NCBI RefSeq assembly: GCF_010729665.1
Contig: NZ_AP022610.1
Span: forward strand, 2,852,001 to 2,916,000
Origin: Mycolicibacterium madagascariense
Lineage (GTDB): Bacteria; Actinomycetota; Actinomycetes; Mycobacteriales; Mycobacteriaceae
Direction of reading: 5' to 3'
DNA length: 64,000 bases
Both the position numbers and the translations under genes were made by a program. A model generated the notes under the pieces. The model did not search any database and was not told the DNA's origin. It saw only the letters and a list, made by a program, of their open reading frames with translations. Of this stretch, positions 1 through 11,598 are shown in pieces; within the stretch, counting starts at the first letter, position 1, and every line of letters begins with the position of its first letter.

Positions 1-528
1 TTCCACGGATCGCTCGATGATCTCGACGCCGTGCGCGCCGCGGTGAGGATCCCGGTGCTGCGCAAGGACTTCATCGTGGGCCCGTACCAGATCCACGAGG
101 CCCGCGCCCACGGCGCCGACATGCTGCTGCTGATCGTCGCGGCCCTGGCGCAGCCCGCCCTGGCATCGATGATCGACCGCACCGAGTCGCTCGGCATGAC
201 GGCCCTCGTCGAGGTGCACACCGAGGAGGAAGCCGACCGTGCGTTGCAAGCCGGAGCCCGCGTGATCGGCGTCAACGCACGCGATCTGAAGACCCTCGAG
301 GTCGATCGCGACTGCTTCGCGCGCATCGCGCCGGGACTGCCGTCCAGCGTCATCCGCATCGCCGAATCGGGAGTGCGCGGGACCGCGGACCTCCTCGCCT
401 ACGCCGGAGCGGGCGCCGACGCCGTCCTCGTCGGCGAGGGTCTGGTCACCAGTGGCGATCCGCGCACCGCCGTCGCCGATCTCGTCACCGCAGGAACGCA
501 TCCGTCCTGCCCGAAACCCTCGCGCTGA
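1..528 (+). CDS. trpC: Indole-3-glycerol phosphate synthase, 3' part
   Basis: This enzyme closes the ring of carboxyphenylamino-deoxyribulose phosphate to give indole-3-glycerol phosphate in tryptophan synthesis, in the cytoplasm. The window opens inside the gene; 175 codons remain and the true start lies upstream. The visible part begins [15 protein letters not shown] and continues with the TIM-barrel strand VLRKDFIV, whose Lys is a catalytic residue of the family. Later landmarks are GVNARDLKT, the Glu of RIAESGV and the phosphate-binding [12 protein letters not shown]. The next gene, trpB, starts four bases after the stop, as expected for the trp operon. Only the 5' truncation is unusual. 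Confidence 0.93.
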   Translation, partial: FHGSLDDLDAVRAAVRIPVLRKDFIVGPYQIHEARAHGADMLLLIVAALAQPALASMIDRTESLGMTALVEVHTEEEADRALQAGARVIGVNARDLKTLEVDRDCFARIAPGLPSSVIRIAESGVRGTADLLAYAGAGADAVLVGEGLVTSGDPRTAVADLVTAGTHPSCPKPSR

Positions 529-532
529 GATA

Positions 533-1797
<1,265 letters not shown>

Positions 1798-1801
<4 letters not shown>

Positions 1802-2592
1802 CCGCCAACGGCTTGGCTGACGTCTTCTCCTCCTGCCGCGCCGAGAATCGTGCGGCACTCATCGGGTACCTCCCGACGGGCTTCCCCGACGTCGAGGCGT
1901 CGATCTCGGCCATGACGGCGATGGTCGAAAGTGGTTGTGATGTCATCGAAGTCGGCGTCGCCTACTCCGACCCCGGGATGGACGGTCCGACCATCGCGGC
2001 CGCCACCGAGGTGGCGTTGCGCGGCGGCGTGCGGGTGCGCGACGCCCTGGCCGCCGTCGAGGCGATCAGCGGAGCCGGCGGCAACGCGGTCGTGATGACC
2101 TACTGGAATCCCGTGCTGCGGTGGGGGATCGACGCGTTCGCCCGCGATCTCGCCTCCGCAGGGGGCCTCGGGCTGATCACGCCCGACCTCATTCCCGACG
2201 AGGCCGAGGAGTGGATCGAGGTGTCCGACGCCCACGGCTTGGACCGGATCTTCCTCGTCGCCCCATCCTCGACGCACGAGCGACTGGCAGCGACGACACA
2301 GGCCTCGCGCGGATTCGTCTACGCCGCCTCGACGATGGGCGTCACCGGTGCGCGAGATGCGGTGTCGGACATGGCTCCGGAGCTGGTTCGTCGGGTCCGC
2401 GAGGTGTCGGACATCCCGGTCGGTGTCGGGCTCGGGGTACGGTCGCGTGAGCAAGCGGCACAGATCGGTTCCTACGCCGACGGCGTCATCGTCGGCTCAG
2501 CCCTGGTGACGGCGCTGAGCGACGGACTCCCCGCCGTGCGGGCCCTGACCGAGGAACTCGCCGAGGGCGTGCGACAGAGGATTTCAGCGTGA
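1798..2592 (+). CDS. trpA: Tryptophan synthase alpha chain
   Basis: TrpA cleaves indole-3-glycerol phosphate to indole and glyceraldehyde-3-phosphate and channels the indole to TrpB. The catalytic Glu and Asp lie in the family segment [16 protein letters not shown], and the C-terminal phosphate-binding region [11 protein letters not shown] is present. At 264 residues the length is normal. The ATG overlaps the trpB stop (ATGA). The stop in turn overlaps the GTG start of lgt, so tryptophan synthesis and lipoprotein maturation sit in one transcription unit here. Confidence 0.95.
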
Positions 2593-4988
2593 CGACAACG
2601 GTTTTGGCCTACATTCCCAGTCCGTCCCAGGGGGTGTGGCACCTCGGCCCCGTGCCGATCCGCGCCTATGCGCTGTGCATCATCGTCGGCATCGTGGCGG
2701 CATTGGTCATCGGTGACCGCCGATGGGAGGCCCGCGGGGGCGAGCGCGGCGTGATCTACGACGTCGCCCTGTGGGCGGTGCCGTTCGGCCTGATCGGTGG
2801 CCGGCTCTACCACCTGATGACCGACTGGCAGAAGTACTTTGGTGCCGACGGCGCGGGATTCCTTGCGGCGCTGCGCATTTGGGACGGCGGCCTGGGCATC
2901 TGGGGCGCGGTCGCGCTCGGTGGCGTCGGGGCATGGATCGCCTGCCGCCGCCGCGGCATCCCGCTGCCCGCCTTCGGCGACGCGATCGCACCCGGCATCA
3001 TCCTGGCCCAGGCCATCGGCCGCCTCGGCAACTACTTCAACCAGGAGCTGTACGGTCGCGCGACCGATCTGCCGTGGGGTCTGACGATCTATGACCGGTT
3101 GGATCCCACCGGCGTCGTCAGCCCGCACTCGCTCGACGGCGTGTCGACGGGTCAGGTGTACGCGGTCGTCCACCCCACCTTCCTGTACGAGCTGCTGTGG
3201 AACCTGCTCATCTTCGCGCTGCTGCTGTGGGCCGACCGGCGCTTCCAGCTCGGCCACGGTCGGTTGTTCGCGCTGTACGTCGCTGGCTACTGCGTCGGCA
3301 GGTTCTGGGTCGAGCTCATGCGCAGCGACACCGCGACGCTCATCGCCGGCATCCGGGTGAACTCCTTCACCTCGACGTTCGTGTTCATCGGCGCGGTGAT
3401 CTACGTGATGGCCGCCACGAAGGGCCGGGAAGCGCCGGAAAGCCTGCGGGGCAAGCCCACCGACGAGTCGCTGGTCGACGAGATCGGTGAAGGCCTGGTG
3501 GCCGTCGCTGCCACGTCGGGCGTCGTCGCCGCCGCGAAGGTCGCCGGCGACGAGGACCGTGCCGCTAGCACCACGTCCACGGGCTCGGGCGGGTCGACGG
3601 AACCGGCTACCGATTCCGGCGATCACGACACGCATTCCGAGGCAGCTGCCGAGAACGAGGATCTGATCGATCAGGTGGAGAACGCGCCGTCGGAGGACAT
3701 CGCGGAGGCCGAGGCATTCGCCGCCGCCGGCGATGCCGCCGACGAGGAGCACGCCGAGCCCGAGGAACGTGAAGCGGGCATGGGTGCCGTTGAGGGCGAC
3801 GCGGCCGCCGAGGCCGAGGACCGCGCTCCCGACGCGCATGAAGCCGCGGTCGCGGGCGCCGCCGTGGCCGAGGGGCTGGCCGACCAGGTCGCCGATGAAC
3901 CCGACGAGGCCGACACCGAGCCCGAGGACGAGACCGAGCCCGAGGAACGCGAGGCCGGCATGGGTGCCGTCGAGGGCGACGCGGCCGCTGAAGCAGAGGA
4001 CCGCGCTCCCGACGCGCATGAAGCTGCGATCGAGGGCGCCGCCGAAGCGGAGGACCTGGCCGACAAGGTCGCGGCCGAACCCGACGAGGCCGAAACCAAG
4101 TCCGAGGACGAGACCGAGCCTGAGGAACGCGAAGCGGGCATGGGGACCGTCGAAGGCGACGCGGCCACTGAAGCCGAGGACCGTGCGCCCGACGCCCATG
4201 AAGCTGCGGTCGCAGGCGCCGCCGAAGCGGAAGAACTCAAGGACCAGGTCGACTCCGAACCCGACGAGCCCACGTCGGACGAGCCCGAGGAACGCGAAGC
4301 GGGCATGGGTGCCGTCGAGGGCGACGCTGCCGCTGAAGCCGAGGACCGCGCCCCCGACGCGCATGAAGCTGCGATCGAGGGCGCCGCCGAAGCAGAAGAG
4401 CTCAAGGACCAGGTCGCGGCCGAGCCCGACGAGGACGAAACCAAGTCCGAGGACGAGCCCGAGGAACGCGAAGCGGGGATGGGGGCCGTTGAAGGCGACG
4501 CGGCCGCCGAGGCTGAGGACCGGGCGCCCGACGCCCACGAAGCCGCGGTCGCAGGAGCCGCCGACGCGGAAGAGCTCAAGGACCAGGTCGCCGACGAACC
4601 CAACGAGGACGCCAGGGAACCCGACGAACCCAAGTCCGAGGCCGCTGCCGAGAACGTGGACCTCATCGACCAGGTCAAGAACGCGCCGTCGGAGTACATC
4701 GCCGAGGCTGAGGAATTCGCCGCCGCCGGCGACTCGGCCACCGACGAACCGAAGGCGACCGCGGACTCCGCCGCCGACGAGGCCGGCATGGGTTCCGTCG
4801 AAGGCGACGCCGCCACCGAGGCCGAGGACCGTGCGCCGGAGGCCCACGAGTCCGCCGTCGAGGGTGCTGCCGCAGCGGAGGACCTGGCCGACGAGGTGAA
4901 CGCGCAACCGTCGACCACGACCCCAACCCCGTCGGCGAGCACGAGCACGTTCACGCCATCGCGTCGACGCTGGTGGCAACGCCGCTGA
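2589..4988 (+). CDS. lgt: Prolipoprotein diacylglyceryl transferase with long acidic repeat tail
   Basis: Lgt moves diacylglycerol from phosphatidylglycerol to the lipobox cysteine of prolipoproteins in the plasma membrane. Residues 1 to about 275 form the multi-spanning catalytic domain, with the family signature [14 protein letters not shown] at about 144-157. The position aligning with E. coli His103 is Trp105 here (GLGIWG). Residues from about 280 to 799 form an extremely acidic Ala/Glu/Asp-rich tail built of repeats. Mycobacterial Lgt proteins often carry acidic tails, but M. tuberculosis Lgt as I recall it is only about 468 residues, so this tail is unusually long. From known Lgt topology it should be cytoplasmic. 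The GTG start overlaps the trpA stop. Confidence 0.94.
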   Translation: MTTTVLAYIPSPSQGVWHLGPVPIRAYALCIIVGIVAALVIGDRRWEARGGERGVIYDVALWAVPFGLIGGRLYHLMTDWQKYFGADGAGFLAALRIWDGGLGIWGAVALGGVGAWIACRRRGIPLPAFGDAIAPGIILAQAIGRLGNYFNQELYGRATDLPWGLTIYDRLDPTGVVSPHSLDGVSTGQVYAVVHPTFLYELLWNLLIFALLLWADRRFQLGHGRLFALYVAGYCVGRFWVELMRSDTATLIAGIRVNSFTSTFVFIGAVIYVMAATKGREAPESLRGKPTDESLVDEIGEGLVAVAATSGVVAAAKVAGDEDRAASTTSTGSGGSTEPATDSGDHDTHSEAAAENEDLIDQVENAPSEDIAEAEAFAAAGDAADEEHAEPEEREAGMGAVEGDAAAEAEDRAPDAHEAAVAGAAVAEGLADQVADEPDEADTEPEDETEPEEREAGMGAVEGDAAAEAEDRAPDAHEAAIEGAAEAEDLADKVAAEPDEAETKSEDETEPEEREAGMGTVEGDAATEAEDRAPDAHEAAVAGAAEAEELKDQVDSEPDEPTSDEPEEREAGMGAVEGDAAAEAEDRAPDAHEAAIEGAAEAEELKDQVAAEPDEDETKSEDEPEEREAGMGAVEGDAAAEAEDRAPDAHEAAVAGAADAEELKDQVADEPNEDAREPDEPKSEAAAENVDLIDQVKNAPSEYIAEAEEFAAAGDSATDEPKATADSAADEAGMGSVEGDAATEAEDRAPEAHESAVEGAAAAEDLADEVNAQPSTTTPTPSASTSTFTPSRRRWWQRR
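3639..4898 (+). repeat. In-frame tandem repeats in the Lgt tail
   Basis: Six copies of a 50-60 residue unit begin at about 3762, 3942, 4122, 4287, 4461 and 4776. Their spacings are 180, 180, 165, 174 and about 315 bases. Each contains AGMGx[17 protein letters not shown] and a variable GAAxAExLxDxV segment. A second module, EAAAENxDLIDQVxNAPSE, occurs twice (3639 and 4638), just before units 1 and 6. The whole block therefore looks like amplification of units inside a duplicated frame. All spacings are multiples of three. Confidence 0.9.
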
Positions 4989-5005
4989 CAGCGGGCGTTC
5001 CTGGC

Positions 5006-5425
5006 ATGCTGGATCGCACGATGCAATCCGGTCACCCCACCACCTCCCGCTGGGCCACCCTCGGTACGGCGGGAGTCCTCGGCGGTGCCCTCGCCTACGT
5101 CGGGGTGCGTGACCCGCACGCCCCGGGATTCGGCTTTCCGCCGTGCCCGTTCCACCTCCTGACGGGATGGAACTGCCCGGGGTGCGGCGGTCTGCGGATG
5201 ACCCATGACCTCCTCCACGGTGACTTCGCCGCCGCCATCACCGACAACGTGTTCCTTCTGGTCGGTCTGCCTCTGCTGGCCGCGTGGCTCGTCGTCAGGG
5301 CGGGCCGGCGCCGACCGCTGATGCCACGGGCCGCGATCGTGACCGTCGTGCTTGCGGCCGTCGCGTGGACCGTGGTCCGCAATCTCCCGGGGTTCCCGCT
5401 GGTCCCGACGCTTATCGGCGGGTAG
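5006..5425 (+). CDS. DUF2752 small membrane protein
   Basis: The function is unknown. The protein has about three hydrophobic segments and the DUF2752 motif CPFHLLTGWNCPGCGGLR followed by LLHGDFAAAITDN; the cysteines may bind metal or form disulfides. The start is uncertain. ATG codons at 4973 (inside lgt), 5006 and 5021 are all in frame and none has a strong ribosome-binding site. A homologue follows lgt in M. tuberculosis (Rv1616, from memory), so the neighbourhood is conserved. The gene ends 83 bases before gltB. Confidence 0.8.
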   Translation: MLDRTMQSGHPTTSRWATLGTAGVLGGALAYVGVRDPHAPGFGFPPCPFHLLTGWNCPGCGGLRMTHDLLHGDFAAAITDNVFLLVGLPLLAAWLVVRAGRRRPLMPRAAIVTVVLAAVAWTVVRNLPGFPLVPTLIGG

Positions 5426-5442
5426 GCCCACCGGTCCGCTGA

Positions 5443-5500
5443 TACACTCGCCTCTCGGGCCGCCGCAGTCCCGGACGCGAAATTCTCCAGACTGCGGAGG
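5443..5500 (+). promoter_or_regulatory. gltB leader: possible -10 box and hairpin over the ribosome-binding site
   Basis: TACACT at 5443-5448 fits the mycobacterial -10 pattern TANNNT, but I see no clear -35. Downstream, CCGCAGTC (5463-5470) and GACTGCGG (5490-5497) are perfect 8-base inverted arms around a 19-base loop. The right arm covers part of the Shine-Dalgarno GCGGAGG (5494-5500) of gltB. The arms could form an RNA hairpin controlling translation or could be a protein operator. This is inference from sequence only. Confidence 0.4.
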
Positions 5501-5508
5501 TGCTCCGA

Positions 5509-8500
5509 GTGCTGTTTTCGGCCATGCCCGAGGCTCAAGGTCTCTACGACCCCGAGCACGAAGCGGACTCCTGTGGCGTCGCCATGGTGACCGACATCAA
5601 GGGGCGTCGCTCCCATGCGATCGTCGCCGACGGCCTCACGGCGTTGGAACACCTCGAACATCGCGGTGCGGCCGGGGCCGAAGCCAACAGTGGTGACGGC
5701 GCGGGCATCCTGCTGCAGCTGCCCGTCGAACTGCTGCGCGAGGTCGTCGACTTCGAGCTGCCTCAGCCAACGGCGTTGGGCGCCAACACGTTCGCCGCCG
5801 GTATCTGCTTCCTGCCGCAGGACCCCGTCGCCAGGGCCGCGGCCCGCGAACGCATCGAGTCCATCGCCGTCGGCGAGGGTATGGAAGTGCTCGGCTGGCG
5901 CGAGGTGCCGGTGGACCCGGACGGCGCGGGCATCGGCATGACCGCACTGGGATGCATGCCCCACATGGCGCAGTTGTTCCTCGCCGCGCCCGAGCGCAAT
6001 GGCAGTAGGTCCGGCGGCATCGACCTCGACCGGCGGGTCTATCCGGTGCGCAAGCTCGCCGAGCAGGGCGAGGTGTACTTCGCATCGCTGTCGAGCCGGA
6101 CCATCGCCTACAAGGGCATGCTCACCACGATGCAACTGCCGCGGTTCTTTTCAGACCTGCGCGACGAGCGCTGCACGAGTGCCATCGCGATCGTCCACAG
6201 CCGCTTCTCCACCAACACCTTCCCGTCGTGGCCGCTGGCGCATCCCTTCCGCTTCGTCGCCCACAACGGCGAGATCAACACCGTGCGCGGCAACCGCAAC
6301 CGCATGCACGCCCGGGAGGCGATGCTGGCAAGCGCGCAGATTCCGGGTGACCTCGCGCGACTCTCGCCGATCTGCACCGCCGACGCGTCGGACTCCGCGT
6401 CGTTCGACCAGGTGCTCGAACTGCTGCACCTCGGCGGCCGCAGCCTGCCCCACGCCGTGCTGATGATGATCCCAGAGGCGTGGGAGAACAACGCCGACAT
6501 GGATCCCCGTCGACGCGCGTTCTGGCAGTTTCACGCCTCGCTCATGGAGCCGTGGGACGGGCCCGCGTGCGTGACGTTCACCGACGGGACCGTGGTGGGT
6601 GCGGTGTTGGACCGCAACGGATTACGTCCGGGTCGCTGGTGGCGCACCATCGACGACCGAGTCATCCTCGCCAGCGAGAGCGGCGTGCTCGACGTGCCGG
6701 CTGCCGAGATCGTGGCCAGGGGCCGTCTCGAGCCGGGCAAGATGTTCCTCATCGACACCGCCGCGGGTCGCATCGTCTCCGACGACGAGATCAAGGGCGA
6801 GCTCGCGGCGGCCGAATCCTACGACGAATGGCTGCATTCCGGCCTCCTCGACCTGGCCACCCTCCCCGAGCGCACGCGGGTATCGCCCAACCACGACTCC
6901 GTCGTGCGGCGCCAGATCTCCTTCGGCTACACCGAGGAAGACCTGCGAATCATGTTGACGCCCATGGCCGCATCGGGTGCCGAACCGCTGGGCTCGATGG
7001 GTACCGACACCCCGGCCGCGGTGCTCTCGCAACGCTCGCGGCTGCTCTACGACTACTTCGTCGAACTGTTCGCTCAGGTGACGAACCCACCGCTGGACGC
7101 CATCCGCGAAGAGGTGGTCACCTCGATGGCGCGGGTGATGGGCCCCGAGCACAACCTGCTGGAGCCGACCGCGGCCTCCTGTCGACAGATCGTGCTGAAG
7201 TGGCCGGTGCTCGACAACGACGAGCTCAACAAGATCGTCCACATCAACGCCGACGGCGAGCAACCGGGCCTCAAGACGAAGGTGCTGCGCGCGCTCTACG
7301 ACGTCGAGCGCGGTGGTGAGGGTCTGGCCGATGCGCTGGAGGATCTGCGCGTGCGCGCGAGTGAGGCCATCGCCAAGGGCTATCGGACGCTGGTCATCTC
7401 CGACCGGGACTCCGACCACACCAAGGCGCCGATTCCGTCACTGCTGGCGGTGTCGGCGGTGCACCACCACCTGGTGCGCACCAAGGAGCGCACGACCGTG
7501 GCGCTGGTCGTCGAGAGCGGCGACGCCCGCGAGGTCCACCACATCGCGATGCTGATCGGCTTCGGCGCGGCCGCGGTCAACCCGTATCTGGCCTTCGAGT
7601 CCATCGAGGACCTCATCCGCGAGGGTGAGCTGACGGGCGTCGAACCGTCGACGGCGGTGCGCAACTACCTCAAGGCGCTCGGCAAGGGCGTCATGAAGGT
7701 CATGAGCAAGATGGGCATCTCGACGGTGGCGTCCTACACCGGCGCCCAGGCCTTCGAGGCCATCGGTCTGAATCGCGACGTCGTCGACGAATACCTGACC
7801 GGGACCCCCACGCAGCTCGGCGGCGTCGGTCTCGACGTCCTCGCCGAGGAGGTCAAGCTCCGGCACCGGCGGGCGTACCCGGAGAATCCGACCGAGCGGG
7901 TGCACCGGCGTCTGGAGGTCGGCGGCGAGTACGCGTTCCGCCGTGAGGGCGAGCTGCACCTGTTCACCCCCGAAGTCGTTTTCCTGCTTCAGCATTCGAC
8001 GCGCACCGGCAGGTACGAGGTGTTCCAGCAGTACTCCGACGAAGTGAACCGGTTGGTCCGTGAGGGTGGCGCGCTGCGCGGGCTCTTCGAATTCGCCTCG
8101 GGCGGCCGCGAACCCGTGCCGCTGGACGAGGTCGAGCCCGCCGAGTCGATCGTGACGCGCTTCAACACCGGTGCCATGAGCTACGGGTCGATCTCCGCGG
8201 AGGCCCACGAGACCATGGCGATCGCCATGAACGCGCTGGGCGGACGGTCCAACAGCGGCGAGGGCGGAGAAGATCAAGACCGGCTCTACGACCCGCGCCG
8301 GCGCAGTGCGGTCAAGCAGGTGGCCTCGGGCCGTTTCGGCGTGACGAGCGACTACCTCGTCAATGCGTCGGACATCCAGATCAAGATGGCGCAGGGCGCG
8401 AAACCCGGTGAGGGCGGCCAACTCCCGGGATACAAGGTGTACCCCAACATCGCCAAGACGCGGCACTCGACGCCCGGCGTCGGGCTCATCTCGCCACCGC

Positions 8501-10065
8501 CGCATCACGACATCTACTCGATCGAAGACCTGGCTCAGCTGATCCACGACCTGAAGAACGCCAACTCCCAGGCCAGGATTCACGTCAAGCTGGTCAGCTC
8601 GGTGGGCGTGGGCACCGTCGCGGCAGGGGTCTCCAAGGCCCACGCCGACGTCGTGCTGATCTCGGGGTACGACGGCGGGACGGGTGCGGCTCCGCTGACG
8701 TCGCTCAAGCACGCCGGGGCGCCGTGGGAGATCGGGCTGGCCGACACCCAGCAGACGCTGGTGCTCAACGGTCTTCGCGACAGGATCACCGTGCAGTGCG
8801 ACGGCGGCATGCGCACGGCCCGCGACGTCATGGTGGCCATGCTGCTCGGCGCCGAGGAGTACGGCTTCGCGACGGCTCCGCTGGTGGTCGCGGGTTGCAT
8901 CATGATGAGGGTGTGTCACCTCGACACCTGTCCGGTCGGCGTCGCCACGCAGAACCCGGAGCTGCGGGCCCGCTTCAACGGCAAGCCCGAATTCGTCGAG
9001 AACTTCTTCACGTTCATCGCCGAGGACGTTAGAAGGTACTTGGCGCAGCTGGGTTTCCGCAGTGTCGACGAGGCCATCGGGCGGGTCGAGATGCTCGACA
9101 CGGCCCCCGGGGTGGCGCACTGGAAGAGCCGGGGTCTGGACCTGAGCCCGATCTTCGCGCAGCCGACGGACGCCCACGGGGCGAAGCTGACGCAGCGCCG
9201 CAAGCTCCGCGACCAGGAGCACGCGCTCGAACAGGCGCTGGACCAGACCATCATCGCGCTCGCCGAAGGCGCACTCGAGGATGCGCACCCGGTGCGCCTC
9301 GAGCTGCCCGTGCGCAACGTGAACCGTACGGTCGGCACCCTGCTGGGCTCGGAGGTGACCCGCCGCTACGGCGCGCAGGGCCTGCCCGACGGCACCATCC
9401 ACCTGGTACTCACCGGTTCGGCGGGTCAGTCGGTCGGGGCGTTCCTGCCGCCGGGCATCACCATCGAGCTCATCGGCGACGCCAACGACTACGTCGGCAA
9501 GGGACTCTCGGGCGGACGGGTGATCGTCAAGCCCGACGACGACGTGCTCTTCCTGCCCGAGGACAACGTCATCGCGGGCAACACCCTGCTCTTCGGGGCG
9601 ACGTCCGGCGAGGTCTTCCTGCGCGGCAGGGTCGGGGAGCGGTTCGGGGCGCGCAACTCCGGCGCGCTGGCCGTCGTCGAGGGCGTGGGCGATCATGCGT
9701 GTGAGTACATGACGGGTGGGCGCGTCGTGGTGCTGGGACCCGTCGGACGCAACATGGCCGCCGGCATGTCCGGTGGAATCGCCTACGTGCTGGGCCTCGA
9801 CCCGGCCAAGGTCAACCCCGACATGGTCCGCCTGCAGCGCCTGGAGGCCGAGGACCTGAGCTGGCTGCACCAGGTGGTCGAACAGCACGCGCGGTACACG
9901 GGCAGCACCGTCGCCCGGTCGCTGCTCTCCGACTGGCCAAGGCGCAGTGCGCAATTCACCAAGATCATGCCGATCGACTACGAGAAGGTGCTGCACGCCA
10001 CGCGCATGGCCAAGGCCGAGGGACGCGACGTGGACACCGCGATCATGGAGGCGACCCGTGGCTGA
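5509..10065 (+). CDS. gltB: Glutamate synthase (NADPH) large subunit
   Basis: GltB makes two glutamates from glutamine and 2-oxoglutarate, the GOGAT step of ammonia assimilation. The N-terminal Ntn amidotransferase nucleophile is the Cys in DSCGVAMV. The central FMN-binding synthase domain contains GGEDQDRL and [15 protein letters not shown]. The 3Fe-4S cysteines are in [15 protein letters not shown] (near residue 1130), and the C-terminal part is the GXGXG beta-helix. At about 1518 residues the length is typical. I chose GTG 5509, 8 bases behind GCGGAGG; GTG 5500 and ATG 5524 are alternatives, the last leaving only 16 residues before the nucleophile. The stop overlaps the gltD start. Confidence 0.95.
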   Translation: MLFSAMPEAQGLYDPEHEADSCGVAMVTDIKGRRSHAIVADGLTALEHLEHRGAAGAEANSGDGAGILLQLPVELLREVVDFELPQPTALGANTFAAGICFLPQDPVARAAARERIESIAVGEGMEVLGWREVPVDPDGAGIGMTALGCMPHMAQLFLAAPERNGSRSGGIDLDRRVYPVRKLAEQGEVYFASLSSRTIAYKGMLTTMQLPRFFSDLRDERCTSAIAIVHSRFSTNTFPSWPLAHPFRFVAHNGEINTVRGNRNRMHAREAMLASAQIPGDLARLSPICTADASDSASFDQVLELLHLGGRSLPHAVLMMIPEAWENNADMDPRRRAFWQFHASLMEPWDGPACVTFTDGTVVGAVLDRNGLRPGRWWRTIDDRVILASESGVLDVPAAEIVARGRLEPGKMFLIDTAAGRIVSDDEIKGELAAAESYDEWLHSGLLDLATLPERTRVSPNHDSVVRRQISFGYTEEDLRIMLTPMAASGAEPLGSMGTDTPAAVLSQRSRLLYDYFVELFAQVTNPPLDAIREEVVTSMARVMGPEHNLLEPTAASCRQIVLKWPVLDNDELNKIVHINADGEQPGLKTKVLRALYDVERGGEGLADALEDLRVRASEAIAKGYRTLVISDRDSDHTKAPIPSLLAVSAVHHHLVRTKERTTVALVVESGDAREVHHIAMLIGFGAAAVNPYLAFESIEDLIREGELTGVEPSTAVRNYLKALGKGVMKVMSKMGISTVASYTGAQAFEAIGLNRDVVDEYLTGTPTQLGGVGLDVLAEEVKLRHRRAYPENPTERVHRRLEVGGEYAFRREGELHLFTPEVVFLLQHSTRTGRYEVFQQYSDEVNRLVREGGALRGLFEFASGGREPVPLDEVEPAESIVTRFNTGAMSYGSISAEAHETMAIAMNALGGRSNSGEGGEDQDRLYDPRRRSAVKQVASGRFGVTSDYLVNASDIQIKMAQGAKPGEGGQLPGYKVYPNIAKTRHSTPGVGLISPPPHHDIYSIEDLAQLIHDLKNANSQARIHVKLVSSVGVGTVAAGVSKAHADVVLISGYDGGTGAAPLTSLKHAGAPWEIGLADTQQTLVLNGLRDRITVQCDGGMRTARDVMVAMLLGAEEYGFATAPLVVAGCIMMRVCHLDTCPVGVATQNPELRARFNGKPEFVENFFTFIAEDVRRYLAQLGFRSVDEAIGRVEMLDTAPGVAHWKSRGLDLSPIFAQPTDAHGAKLTQRRKLRDQEHALEQALDQTIIALAEGALEDAHPVRLELPVRNVNRTVGTLLGSEVTRRYGAQGLPDGTIHLVLTGSAGQSVGAFLPPGITIELIGDANDYVGKGLSGGRVIVKPDDDVLFLPEDNVIAGNTLLFGATSGEVFLRGRVGERFGARNSGALAVVEGVGDHACEYMTGGRVVVLGPVGRNMAAGMSGGIAYVLGLDPAKVNPDMVRLQRLEAEDLSWLHQVVEQHARYTGSTVARSLLSDWPRRSAQFTKIMPIDYEKVLHATRMAKAEGRDVDTAIMEATRG

Positions 10066-11560
10066 CCCGACCGGATTTTTGAAGGTTGCCAAGGTCGAGG
10101 CGGCCAAGCGGCCCGTCGACGAACGAGTGGGGGACTGGCGCGAGGTCTACGAGCGCCAGGATCCGCACCAGCGCGCCGGGGAGGTGTCCCAGCAGGCCCG
10201 ACGGTGCATGGACTGCGGTATTCCGTTCTGCCACTCCGGTACTGCGGGGTGTCCGCTGGGGAACCTCATTCCCGAGTGGAACGACCTCGTCCGCCGCGGC
10301 CGGTGGGATGCGGCCAGCGACCGGCTGCACGCCACCAACAACTTCCCGGAGTTCACCGGGCGGTTGTGTCCCGCGCCGTGCGAGGCGGCGTGCGTCCTGT
10401 CGATCGCCGAGAGCGAGACCGGCGGGGCGGTCACCATCAAGCGCATCGAACAGTCGATCGTCGACACGGCGTGGATGGACGGCACGATCGAGCCGCAGCC
10501 GGCCGCCATCTCGACCGGCCGGGGCGTCGCGGTCGTGGGTTCTGGACCCGCCGGACTCGCTGCGGCCCAACAGCTCACCAGGGCCGGCCACAACGTGACC
10601 GTCTACGAACGGGACGACCGGATCGGCGGTCTCATGCGCTACGGCATCCCGGAGTACAAGCTGGAGAAGGCGACGCTCGACCAGCGGCTGGCCCAAATGC
10701 GGGCCGAGGGAACGCGTTTCGTCACCGACTGCGAGGTGGGCGTCGATCTGACCGTCGAGCAGCTGCGCCGCCAGCACGACGCGGTGGTGCTCGCCGTCGG
10801 CGCGCTGCGCTCGCGCGACAATCAGGTGGAGGGTCGCGACCTCGTCGGCGTGCACCTGGCGATGGAGCACCTGGTGCCCGCCAACAAGGAGTGCGAGGGC
10901 GACGGTCCGTCGCCGATCAGCGCGGCCGGCAAGCACGTCGTGATCATCGGCGGCGGTGACACCGGCGCGGACTGCCTGGGCACCGCCCATCGTCAGGGCG
11001 CGGCATCGGTGACCCAGCTGGACTACAACCCCGAGCCGCCCGGGCAGCGGGACGACACGCGGTCACCGTGGCCCACCTGGCCGCTGGTGCTGCGGACGTC
11101 GCCCGCCCACGCCGAGGGTGGCGCCCGCCGATACGAGGTGGCGGTGCAGCGCTTCGTCGGCGACGAGACCGGTCACGTCAAGGCCATGGTCATCGCCGAG
11201 GTGAAGGTGGAGCGCGACGAGGAGGGCCGTCGCCGCATCACGCCGGTGGGCGACGAGATCGAGATTCCGTGCGAGCTGGCCCTGCTGGCGATCGGCTTCG
11301 AAGGCGTCGAGCACATGCCGCTGCTCGACGGTCTCGGACTGCAGCTGAACAAGCGGGGTGCGCTGCCCTGCGGGTCGGACTGGCAGACCGACGCGCCGGG
11401 TGTCTTCGTCTGTGGTGACGCCCACCGCGGCGCATCGCTCATCGTCTGGGCGATCGCGGAGGGACGCAGCGCGGCCCACGCCGTCGACGCGTTCCTGATG
11501 GGCGAGTCGGATCTTCCCGCGCCGGTCAGGCCCGGTGCGCTTCCGCTCGCGGCCGTCTGA
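10058..11560 (+). CDS. gltD: Glutamate synthase small subunit
   Basis: GltD carries FAD, takes electrons from NADPH and passes them through iron-sulfur centres to GltB. The N-terminus has the two cysteine clusters [19 protein letters not shown] and [14 protein letters not shown]. Two dinucleotide-binding folds follow, with [15 protein letters not shown] and [13 protein letters not shown]. At 500 residues the length is usual. The GTG start at 10058 lies inside the end of gltB, giving an 8-base overlap. In M. tuberculosis gltBD lies elsewhere (Rv3858c-3859c, from memory), so the position here between lgt and pyk is the fast-grower arrangement. Confidence 0.95.
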   Translation: MADPTGFLKVAKVEAAKRPVDERVGDWREVYERQDPHQRAGEVSQQARRCMDCGIPFCHSGTAGCPLGNLIPEWNDLVRRGRWDAASDRLHATNNFPEFTGRLCPAPCEAACVLSIAESETGGAVTIKRIEQSIVDTAWMDGTIEPQPAAISTGRGVAVVGSGPAGLAAAQQLTRAGHNVTVYERDDRIGGLMRYGIPEYKLEKATLDQRLAQMRAEGTRFVTDCEVGVDLTVEQLRRQHDAVVLAVGALRSRDNQVEGRDLVGVHLAMEHLVPANKECEGDGPSPISAAGKHVVIIGGGDTGADCLGTAHRQGAASVTQLDYNPEPPGQRDDTRSPWPTWPLVLRTSPAHAEGGARRYEVAVQRFVGDETGHVKAMVIAEVKVERDEEGRRRITPVGDEIEIPCELALLAIGFEGVEHMPLLDGLGLQLNKRGALPCGSDWQTDAPGVFVCGDAHRGASLIVWAIAEGRSAAHAVDAFLMGESDLPAPVRPGALPLAAV

Positions 11561-11598
11561 ATCGTCATCTGAATCGATCACGACTATGCTGAGTCAAC

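Noticed and set aside
3762..4898. Regular repeats suggesting a CRISPR array
   Set aside because: Units are 165-180 bases, in frame, without spacers or cas genes; they are protein repeats of Lgt.
2472..4979. Long minus-strand open frame opposite lgt (over 800 codons)
   Set aside because: It mirrors the repeat-rich GC codons of lgt, has no family sequence and no ribosome-binding site. The plus-strand frame has clear Lgt motifs.
7438..10107. Long minus-strand open frame opposite gltB (about 890 codons)
   Set aside because: It is a GC-bias shadow rich in Arg, Gly, His and Val, while the plus strand encodes a complete glutamate synthase.
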